Below are positions 6,504 through 11,674 of a stretch of DNA of 11,674 nucleotides, in pieces. Made by a program: the position numbers and the translations under genes. The notes under the pieces are model-generated. The model was not told the DNA's origin, made no database searches, and saw only the letters and a program-made list of their open reading frames with translations. Every line of letters begins with the position of its first letter. The stretch's first letter is position 1. The stretch is from Candidatus Daviesbacteria bacterium (GTDB lineage: Bacteria; Patescibacteriota; Microgenomatia; Daviesbacterales; UBA10151): assembly GCA_016183225.1 (NCBI GenBank), contig JACPEZ010000020.1, positions 1 through 11,674 on the forward strand. Direction: 5' to 3'.

Positions 6504-7519
6504 GCTGATAAAAACTCTCCCAAATTTTCCTGATTAATTTTAAATGGTCCCATTTCTCCCTCCACTATTTTCATAGCCACTTTTCTACAAATAGCCTGCA
6601 AAGATCTCTGCAGGGATCTGATCCCGCCGTCAAAACCCAAAGGCCGCAAAATCTGCGGCCAGGTTCCTTCATCAATTAATAAAAGGTTTCTGTCCACTCC
6701 CGCCTCATCCAGGGCTTTTGGCAGAAGATAATTTTTGCCGATAACCAGTTTTTCCTGATCGGAGTATGACGGCATCTGTATCGGCTCCAGCCGGTCCATT
6801 ACTGCCGTTGCAATATTGCCGGTATTATTGGCTGTGGCTATAAATAAAACCTGGGACAGATCAAAAGGGAAATCCAGAAAATGATCGACAAAAGCCTGAT
6901 TTTGAGCAGGATCTAAAAGTTCGACCAAAACCCCCATAATACCAACTCTACCCTCTTCCACCACCCTGTCTATCTCGTCTAAAAGTATGACCGGATTTTT
7001 AACCTGGGCCGCTTTAATGGCTTTGATAATCTGCCCCGGCTCGCTATCGGGGCGAATTTTGGATTGCCCGCGCAAGTTGGCAGCATCACCCAAACCTCCA
7101 AAAGGGACTCTGGCGATCTTTCTTCCCAAAGCCTCGGCAATAGAATAGGCAATCGAGGTTTTCCCTGTTCCCACCAAGCCTACAAACAGCAGGATCGGGG
7201 CATTAAATCCGCCAGAGCCGGTTCTGGCATGCAAAATTAAAACCGACAGATATTCCAAAATCCGATCTTTTAAAGTTTTAAGTCCATGGTGATTTTTATC
7301 CAGAATCTGCCTGGCTCTTGGTAAATCCAAAATGTCTTGACTTGATTTGTTAAAAGGTAAAGAAATGGCAAAATCAATGTAGGAAACCAGTTTTTCCAAT
7401 TCAGCCCCTGTACCCGGGAATTTTAGTAAATTTAGCAGCTTTTCGGAAACTTCCTGGGGCAGCGAGGCTTGACTTATTCTTTGTTTAAGGTTTTCCAGTT
7501 GTTCTTGGGCAGCATCCAT
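6500..7519 (-). CDS. Lon-type AAA+ ATPase without protease domain
   Basis: The 339 residues match only the middle of Lon protease (usually about 780 residues). The part aligning with the Lon helical linker is YIDFAISLPFNK..QDILDLPRARQILDKNHHGLKTLKDRILEYL (about 47-90). The AAA+ core has Walker A GLVGTGKT (114-121), Walker B VILLDEID (177-184), sensor 1 ATANN (228-232), the arginine finger in MDRLE (Arg243) and sensor 2 GIRSLQR (Arg301). The N-terminal substrate domain and the Ser-Lys protease domain are both absent, and no remnant follows. The Lon pore loop RGHRRTYIGS is RGQSKIRPDS here, so the substrate-gripping tyrosine is lost. ATP hydrolysis should be intact. It lies 29 nt after pnp with an AGG element upstream of its ATG, and its stop overlaps the rnj start, which points to a role with these ribonucleases. 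Partner and substrate are unknown. Confidence 0.85.
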   Translation of the reverse strand: MDAAQEQLENLKQRISQASLPQEVSEKLLNLLKFPGTGAELEKLVSYIDFAISLPFNKSSQDILDLPRARQILDKNHHGLKTLKDRILEYLSVLILHARTGSGGFNAPILLFVGLVGTGKTSIAYSIAEALGRKIARVPFGGLGDAANLRGQSKIRPDSEPGQIIKAIKAAQVKNPVILLDEIDRVVEEGRVGIMGVLVELLDPAQNQAFVDHFLDFPFDLSQVLFIATANNTGNIATAVMDRLEPIQMPSYSDQEKLVIGKNYLLPKALDEAGVDRNLLLIDEGTWPQILRPLGFDGGIRSLQRSLQAICRKVAMKIVEGEMGPFKINQENLGEFLSA

Positions 7520-7548
7520 TTATGTTACCTATTGTAAACGGTGGGGAT

Positions 7549-9756
7549 TTATCTGTCAAAGCTTCGCCTGGGTGTTCTTCTTCTAAACCCTCCACCAAAC
7601 CCGGTTCTTGGTCTTTGAAAAGGTCTTCCGCCGGATCTAAATCCTCCCCCCATCGGTCTCCTGAAGCTATCTCTTCTCTCCCGCGGTCTGTCCGCACTGG
7701 CCGGCTTAATGTCCTCGCCAAAAAGCATAGACAAAGATACCTTGCCCTCTAAATCAACTCCTTTAACTCTGACTTTCACTTCCTGTCCCTCCTGCACCAC
7801 ATCTTCGGGTTTGCCCACAAAACCGGTGGACATTTCCGATACATGCACCAGTCCGTCTTTGCCCGGAGCAATTTCCACAAAAGCTCCAAAAGGCACCAGC
7901 CGGACTACCTTACCCGTAAATTCATCTCCCACATTAACGGTTTTAAACATACCTTCAATGGCTGCCATGGCCTGATCTACCCCTTCGGATTTAGTGCCGG
8001 AAACCATCACCGTGCCGTCGTCTTCAACGTCAATTTGCGCGCCGGTTTTTGAAATAATGCCGTTGATATTTTTGCCTCCCGGCCCGATTAAAAGTCCTAT
8101 GCTTTCAGGTTTTATGTGAAGGATCTCCACTCTTGGAGCATGGGGTGACAAAGGTCCGGCTGCCGGCACTGCTTCATTCATCTTTTCCAAAATCGAAAGT
8201 CTTGCTTTTTTACCCATTTCCAGGGCTTTTTCAATTACCTCAAATGTCAACCCTTCCAGTTTAGTATCCATTTGAATGGCTGTGACTCCGTTTTTAGTCC
8301 CTGCCACCTTAAAATCCATTTCCCCGTAAAAATCCTCTATGGCTCTCATGTCAGTAATTACCTCTACCTTTCCTTCATTGGAAAAAAGTCCCATGGCCAC
8401 TCCTGCCACAGGCTCTGTCAAAGGCACCCCGGCATTAAGCAAAGCCAGAGTCGAGGCGCAAAGCGAAGCCATGGAGGTTGAGGCGTTGGCTGCCAACACT
8501 TCAGATACCACTCTGATGGCATAAGGAAACTTTTCTGCTTCGGGAATCACGGAATTCAGGGCTTTTTCCACCAAAGCTCCGTGACCAATATCGCGCCGGG
8601 AGGGCGGACCAATCCTTTTGACCTCGCCTACCGAAAAAGGGTTAATGCTCATGTTGTAATAATGCATAAATCTTTTTTTGTCTTCCCCGTACATCCCTTC
8701 AATGGTTTGAGAAAGGGACGGCGCCCCCAAAGTGACTACCGACAAAACCTGGGTATCTCCCCGGGCAAAAAAAGCAGAACCGTGAGTTCTGGGCAAAATA
8801 CCAACTTCTATTTCAATCGGTCTGACCTCATCCATGGCTCTTTTATCCACCCGCGCTCCTTTTTGCAAAACCACTTCGTGCATAATCTCTTTGGCTGCTT
8901 TATCAAAAATGCCGGAAATCACAGTCGGGGTTAAAGTTTCGGCGTATTGCAAAGCCAGTTCTTCTTTAATTCTCTCTCCGGTGGCCTCATGCCAGGGATG
9001 TTCGTTGTCAAAAAGAGCTTTTTCAATTCTCTCTCTGGTTATTTTACTGACCTCTTTGAGTAATGCTTCCTCAATTTCCTCGGCCAGATGGGAGTAGGCT
9101 TGTTTTGCTTTAGCCGCTTCTTTGGCAAAATCCGCTATTAAATCAATGATTGGTTGGGCCTGGGAGTAAGCCTCTTTAATTTTTTCCAAAATCAGCTGAT
9201 CATCGACTTGTTTGGCTTCCGCCTCAATCATGATCACTTTATCTTTAGTTGAGGCCACCACCAGATCCAAATTGCTTTCCGCCTCCAGATCTTTCTCGCC
9301 CAACCTCACCCCGGCAATGGGTCCGTTCCAGGGAATGGATGAGATGGACAAAGCCGCAGAGGCACCAATCAAGCCAACCACATCCGGATCGCTGACCTGA
9401 TCAATTGACAAAACGGAAATAACCACCTGCACTTCATGCTGGAAATCTTTGGGGAAAAGGGGGCGGATGGAGCGGTCTATTAAACGGCCGGCCAAAATAG
9501 CTTCTTCCGAAGGTTTGGTTTCTCTTTTGATAAACCGCGAGGAAGAAATCCTGCCTCCGGCATAATGTTTTTCCACAAATTCAACCGAGAGGGGGAAATA
9601 TCCAATATCCTCTTTTAAAGGTTGGGTGGCTACAGTTACCAGTAGAACTGTTTCACCCCATGAAACCACCACTGAAGCATCGGCCTGCAAAGCCAGTTTG
9701 CCTGTTTCTAATTTTAACTTTCGACCATGAAGATCGATTTCTCTGGTAACTATCAT
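7549..9756 (-). CDS. pnp: polyribonucleotide nucleotidyltransferase (PNPase)
   Basis: PNPase degrades RNA 3'-5' with phosphate and can also add tails; it works as a trimer in the cytosol. The 735-residue protein has both RNase PH domains. The first includes RFIKRETKPSE and GRLIDRSIRPLF (74-101). The catalytic second has GSAFFARGDTQVL (326-338), RRDIGHGALVEKAL (387-400) and EDFYGEMDFKVAGT (474-487), with Asp475 and Asp481 kept and the usual GDMD aspartate replaced by Glu479. A KH domain follows (about 543-603, GLLIGPGGKNING), then an S1 domain (about 608-679, FTGKVVRLVPFGAFVEI). A basic Arg/Gly/Phe-rich tail occupies 687-735. The gene heads a unit with the AAA+ ATPase and rnj. It has its own promoter inside the end of rpsO, and its leader folds into a long hairpin suggestive of autoregulation. 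The ribosome site upstream of the ATG is weak (AAGAA). Confidence 0.97.
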   Translation of the reverse strand: MIVTREIDLHGRKLKLETGKLALQADASVVVSWGETVLLVTVATQPLKEDIGYFPLSVEFVEKHYAGGRISSSRFIKRETKPSEEAILAGRLIDRSIRPLFPKDFQHEVQVVISVLSIDQVSDPDVVGLIGASAALSISSIPWNGPIAGVRLGEKDLEAESNLDLVVASTKDKVIMIEAEAKQVDDQLILEKIKEAYSQAQPIIDLIADFAKEAAKAKQAYSHLAEEIEEALLKEVSKITRERIEKALFDNEHPWHEATGERIKEELALQYAETLTPTVISGIFDKAAKEIMHEVVLQKGARVDKRAMDEVRPIEIEVGILPRTHGSAFFARGDTQVLSVVTLGAPSLSQTIEGMYGEDKKRFMHYYNMSINPFSVGEVKRIGPPSRRDIGHGALVEKALNSVIPEAEKFPYAIRVVSEVLAANASTSMASLCASTLALLNAGVPLTEPVAGVAMGLFSNEGKVEVITDMRAIEDFYGEMDFKVAGTKNGVTAIQMDTKLEGLTFEVIEKALEMGKKARLSILEKMNEAVPAAGPLSPHAPRVEILHIKPESIGLLIGPGGKNINGIISKTGAQIDVEDDGTVMVSGTKSEGVDQAMAAIEGMFKTVNVGDEFTGKVVRLVPFGAFVEIAPGKDGLVHVSEMSTGFVGKPEDVVQEGQEVKVRVKGVDLEGKVSLSMLFGEDIKPASADRPRERRDSFRRPMGGGFRSGGRPFQRPRTGFGGGFRRRTPRRSFDR

Positions 9757-9769
9757 AAATTATGTTCTT

Positions 9770-9838
9770 GAGGATTTGGAAACTGTGGAAGAAACAATTA
9801 ATCAATTTAATTATTTCTTTGCAATCCCCAAATCACTC
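9770..9838 (-). promoter_or_regulatory. long hairpin forming almost the entire pnp mRNA leader
   Basis: On the minus strand GAGTGATTTGG at the 5' side pairs with CCAAATCCTC at the 3' side (10 bp with a bulged T). An inner stem AAGAAATAATTAA / TTAATTGTTTCTT forms 13 continuous pairs including one G-U, closed by loop ATTGA. The segment between them can add GGATTG / CAGTTT pairs rich in wobbles. The predicted transcription start (about 9842) is only about 4 nt upstream, so the mRNA begins with this fold. There is no T-run, so it is not a terminator. In E. coli a pnp leader stem is processed by RNase III and then used by PNPase to repress itself; this fold suggests comparable control, by inference. 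Confidence 0.7.
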
Positions 9839-9848
9839 TTATTTAATT

Positions 9849-9877
9849 ATTATACCACAAACAGACTATTTTGACAA
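9849..9877 (-). promoter_or_regulatory. pnp promoter overlapping the end of rpsO
   Basis: -35 TTGTCA (9872-9877), 17-bp spacer, -10 TATAAT (9849-9854) preceded by TGG as an extended -10. The -35 and part of the spacer lie within the last codons of rpsO. The predicted start is about 9842, which gives pnp a leader of about 86 nt. Confidence 0.75.
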
Positions 9878-10135
9878 GCCCAATTTTTCTATGGCTGCTT
9901 TATACCTGTCATGATCCTTTTTCACCAGATATTGCAGCAAGCGTCTTCTTTTGTTAACCATGGACAAAAGTCCTCTTCTTGAATGGATATCATGGGTGTG
10001 TTCTTTCAAATGACTGGTGAGATGTTTAATCTGTTCTGTTAAAAGAGCAACTTGTACTTCCGGAGAACCCGTATCACCCGACTTGGTTGCAAACTCTTTA
10101 ATTATTTTTTGCTTAATCTTTGGATCAAGTGGCAT
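9866..10135 (-). CDS. rpsO: 30S ribosomal protein S15
   Basis: S15 is a primary binder of 16S rRNA in the platform of the small subunit. The 89 residues are the normal length and carry the family pattern: GDTGSPEVQVALLTEQIKHL (about 20-39), HTHDIHSRRGLLSMVNKRRRLLQYL (about 46-70) and DHDRYKAAIEKLGL. The start ATG at 10135 has a good Shine-Dalgarno sequence (AAAGGA, 5 nt spacing), unlike most genes here. It has its own promoter and a leader hairpin, and is followed by pnp, the classical rpsO-pnp order. The pnp promoter is embedded in its 3' end. Confidence 0.98.
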   Translation of the reverse strand: MPLDPKIKQKIIKEFATKSGDTGSPEVQVALLTEQIKHLTSHLKEHTHDIHSRRGLLSMVNKRRRLLQYLVKKDHDRYKAAIEKLGLSK

Positions 10136-10140
10136 CGTAA

Positions 10141-10146
10141 TCCTTT
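10141..10146 (-). promoter_or_regulatory. Shine-Dalgarno site of rpsO
   Basis: AAAGGA on the minus strand is placed 5 nt before the rpsO ATG. It is the clearest ribosome binding site in the window and lies 5 nt downstream of the leader hairpin. Confidence 0.75.
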
Positions 10147-10151
10147 CTTTT

Positions 10152-10178
10152 GGAACAACTTTGATGCCAAAGTAGTCC
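10152..10178 (-). promoter_or_regulatory. rpsO leader hairpin, candidate S15 autoregulatory site
   Basis: The stem ACTTTG / CAAAGT closes over loop GCAT and is extended below a U-U mismatch by GGAC pairing with GUUCC with one bulged U. It sits between the predicted start site (about 10188) and the Shine-Dalgarno sequence. S15 represses its own mRNA through structured leaders in several bacteria; the role here is inferred from position only. Confidence 0.5.
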
Positions 10179-10194
10179 TTTTAATGTTGGGCGC

Positions 10195-10223
10195 AGTATA
10201 ACAGATATTTTTCAATTATGCAA
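10195..10223 (-). promoter_or_regulatory. rpsO promoter
   Basis: -35 TTGCAT (10218-10223), spacer of exactly 17 bp, -10 TATACT (10195-10200) with TGT immediately upstream as an extended -10. The predicted start near 10188 gives a leader of about 53 nt. Confidence 0.78.
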
Positions 10224-10248
10224 CAGCTGTTTGCCGAGAGGAAGCAAG

Positions 10249-10596
10249 CTATTTTGTAGGAGGGATCATTCCTTTCCTGTCCAATATGTTCAGTGCCCTG
10301 ATCCAATCCCTATGATCTTGCACTGCCTGTAGTAAAGCAGTCGATCCAATGATTAAAGCAAAAGCTCTAAAAGGTGTACTCCTAATAAACCTGGTTGAAC
10401 CAATTAAACCAATTCCGATCGCTGTTTCAACAGTACCAAAAATCATTTTAGTGAAAGTCATTCTGGCAGCTAACTCGTCAAGAATGCTACCCACTTCTTG
10501 AGCCTCTTCAGCAAACCCAGTGGCTGCATTACTGTATTCTCTCCACAAATGAATACCAGCGGCAACTCTTGTACCTAAATTGCGTAATTTCTCCAT
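10249..10596 (-). CDS. small hypothetical protein with two hydrophobic segments
   Basis: I do not recognise this 115-residue protein. An amphipathic, charged N-terminal half (about residues 1-46, with EEAQEVGSILDELAARM) suggests a helical region. It is followed by hydrophobic stretches at about 51-67 (MIFGTVETAIGIGLIGS) and 77-92 (FRAFALIIGSTALLQAV), separated by RFIRSTP. A short charged tail (QDHRDWIRALNILDRKG) follows. A membrane hairpin with both ends in the cytoplasm is likely. It begins 8 nt after the stop of the DHH-like gene and shares its direction, so it is probably in the same transcript. Codon use and base composition look like its neighbours. No terminator is seen before the rpsO promoter. 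Confidence 0.6.
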   Translation of the reverse strand: MEKLRNLGTRVAAGIHLWREYSNAATGFAEEAQEVGSILDELAARMTFTKMIFGTVETAIGIGLIGSTRFIRSTPFRAFALIIGSTALLQAVQDHRDWIRALNILDRKGMIPPTK

Positions 10597-10603
10597 TATC
10601 TGT

Positions 10604-11548
10604 TTACCCCAATGATGTGCCTTTGAAGATTTTGGGGGTCAGCCATTCCGGTTCCGGGGTTTCCGATAAAACTGCCTCTCCTGCCGGTCTTTCTTCCGGA
10701 GACGGAGCAGGAGGAACAGGAGCCTGTTGGATGGGCGTACTTGGTATTAAAGCGCTCAAATCGGGTTGCGGACCTTGAGGTATGGTTGCAGACACGCCCG
10801 GTTTCCTGCCTCCCACTCTTAAACATTGGGCTACTGCCATGTAAGTATCGGCATTAACTTTGGGGTTGGTCAAATTATCAGTCGAGGCAAAAATGCCCGC
10901 GAGTAAATTACTCGCCGTATCAGCATCCATTGGCAGTCCCAAATCCAAAATTAAATTTACCACCATCTCGCCAACAGAAGATGCTTGAGTATCCACCACA
11001 TTGGTGGCGCCAAAACCGGTATTGCCCTGATTGTCAATGTTGACTATATGAACGCCCGAATAGATTTGGGCATTTTGCCGGTAAAGAGAACCAAGGCTGT
11101 CCAGATTGGCAGCTCCGATCACAAAAACAAGATCAAAACCGCTGCCCTGATAACGGGGGACAATTTTGGCCGGTTGAAAAGTTTGACCCGGCAAAACATG
11201 AAAAACCAGATTTAAATTGTTATTTTCCGCATACCAGTCCAGTTTTTCCAAAGCCGGCACTGTCCCGTCAGGGGAGGCCACCCCCTCCAAAGTTAAAGTT
11301 AAATTACCCCCTTCGGTTTGAGGAAGAGTTTTTTGGACATGATCCACTCCAAAAAGATGGGCCTGGGCCACTCTCATGGAATCCTCACTTACCACGCTAA
11401 CCTGTTTTCCCTGGGCTTCAAAAATTAAAAATAAAGAAAGAGCTGCCGCCAGCCTATCGGTATCTGCCCCAACAGGCAGGGCAATGAAAATATTTTTGGC
11501 AGTCGGCAGGAGATTTTTAAGTTCCGTAATCTGTGAATCGTATTTCAT
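10604..11548 (-). CDS. degenerate DHH-family phosphoesterase-like protein
   Basis: The first 245 or so of 314 residues follow the DHH domain of NrnA/RecJ-like phosphoesterases: KNIFIALPVGADTDRLAAAL (18-37), VFVIGAANLDSLG (141-153), VHIVNIDNQGNTGFG (166-180), ASSVGEM (189-195) and LLAGIFASTDNLTN (215-228). The metal-binding positions are largely lost. Asp29 and Asp31 remain in motif I, but motif II lacks its aspartate (GAAN instead of DtaD), DHH is DNQ, and the TDTGN motif is ASTDN. The DHHA1 substrate domain is missing; instead there is a Pro/Ala-rich disordered tail (about 255-300). It therefore probably binds rather than cleaves nucleotides or RNA, or has become a scaffold, by inference. 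It sits just upstream of rpsO-pnp with a good promoter. The ATG at 11548 has no evident Shine-Dalgarno site. Confidence 0.7.
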   Translation of the reverse strand: MKYDSQITELKNLLPTAKNIFIALPVGADTDRLAAALSLFLIFEAQGKQVSVVSEDSMRVAQAHLFGVDHVQKTLPQTEGGNLTLTLEGVASPDGTVPALEKLDWYAENNNLNLVFHVLPGQTFQPAKIVPRYQGSGFDLVFVIGAANLDSLGSLYRQNAQIYSGVHIVNIDNQGNTGFGATNVVDTQASSVGEMVVNLILDLGLPMDADTASNLLAGIFASTDNLTNPKVNADTYMAVAQCLRVGGRKPGVSATIPQGPQPDLSALIPSTPIQQAPVPPAPSPEERPAGEAVLSETPEPEWLTPKIFKGTSLG

Positions 11549-11572
11549 CTATAATGGGGCAGTTTAACCTAA

Positions 11573-11601
11573 ATTATACACCCTTATCCCATAAAAATCA
11601 A
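11573..11601 (-). promoter_or_regulatory. promoter of the DHH-like gene
   Basis: -35 TTGATT (11596-11601), 17-bp spacer, -10 TATAAT (11573-11578) on the minus strand. The predicted start is about 11566, giving a leader of about 18 nt without a clear ribosome site. Confidence 0.65.
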
Positions 11602-11610
11602 GCAGGAGGA

Positions 11611-11673
11611 CTAACTGTATTTTTTAACCAAAATACCACCTATTATAATTAGAACAGCCAAGACTAACATAAA
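11611..11673 (-). CDS. C-terminal end of a membrane protein (partial)
   Basis: One minus-strand frame entering from the right edge reads FMLVLAVLIIIGGILVKKYS and then TAG at 11611-11613. This is a clean transmembrane helix followed by lysines, as expected for the C-terminus of a single-span or tail-anchored membrane protein. The frame is open to the edge. An ATG at 11670 also exists, so a tiny 19-residue membrane peptide is possible but less likely. The remainder lies outside the window and the family cannot be named. Confidence 0.45.
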   Translation of the reverse strand, partial: FMLVLAVLIIIGGILVKKYS

Positions 11674-11674
11674 C

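Noticed and set aside
6500..7519. Truncated pseudogene of lon
   Set aside because: Both ends are clean, all ATPase motifs are intact, translation is coupled to rnj and no protease-domain remnant follows.
138..7519. Alternative genetic code with UGA as glycine
   Set aside because: UGA ends the hydrolase, tsaC, rnj and AAA+ genes exactly where the families end or the next gene starts.
7485..7721. Separate small minus-strand gene at the pnp-ATPase junction
   Set aside because: It overlaps the coding end of pnp and the start of the ATPase in a different frame, and its Arg/Glu/Gly-rich sequence is a shadow of the PNPase tail codons.
9770..9838. Rho-independent terminator after rpsO
   Set aside because: The stem is not followed by a T-run and lies downstream of a strong promoter, so it is better seen as the pnp leader.

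Overview
The window looks like a slice of a Candidate Phyla Radiation (Patescibacteria) genome, most likely of the Microgenomates type. This rests on recognised gene content and style: very compact packing, 1-4 nt gene overlaps, promoters lying almost on start codons, and divergent versions of core enzymes. UGA is used as a normal stop at several genes, so code 11 applies and the UGA-glycine lineages are not indicated. All intact genes are on the minus strand; only one decayed gene is on the plus strand. No rRNA, tRNA, CRISPR array or insertion sequence is visible.

In transcription order (right to left): 11674-10249 holds the tail of a membrane protein, a DHH-family phosphoesterase-like protein that has lost most metal-binding motifs, and a small membrane protein. 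From 10223 to 2695 runs a core block: rpsO with its own promoter and leader hairpin; pnp with a strong promoter inside the end of rpsO and a 69-nt leader hairpin; an isolated Lon-type AAA+ ATPase without a protease domain; an RNase J overlapping it by 4 nt; and the DNA translocase ftsK with its own promoter. pnp, the ATPase and rnj form a compact RNA-decay operon.

From about 2690 down to 1 the sequence is visibly more AT-rich and accessory in character. It carries a BrnT/BrnA toxin-antitoxin pair followed without a real gap by a small membrane protein and tsaC (tRNA t6A synthesis). Next come a convergent, frameshifted small gene with an 18-bp tandem duplication, and a RBBP9/YdeN-like serine hydrolase whose stop overlaps the start of a RodZ-like HTH gene running off the left edge.

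The most interesting content is the RNA-decay operon: 3'-exonuclease (PNPase with an Arg/Gly/Phe-rich tail), 5'-exo/endonuclease (RNase J with an altered motif C) and a Lon-derived ATPase lacking both the protease domain and the pore-loop aromatic residue. Together they suggest a possible ATPase-assisted degradosome. A second theme is that four of six recognisable promoters carry an extended -10 (TGnTATAAT-like), and several start sites fall within about 0-5 nt of the start codon.
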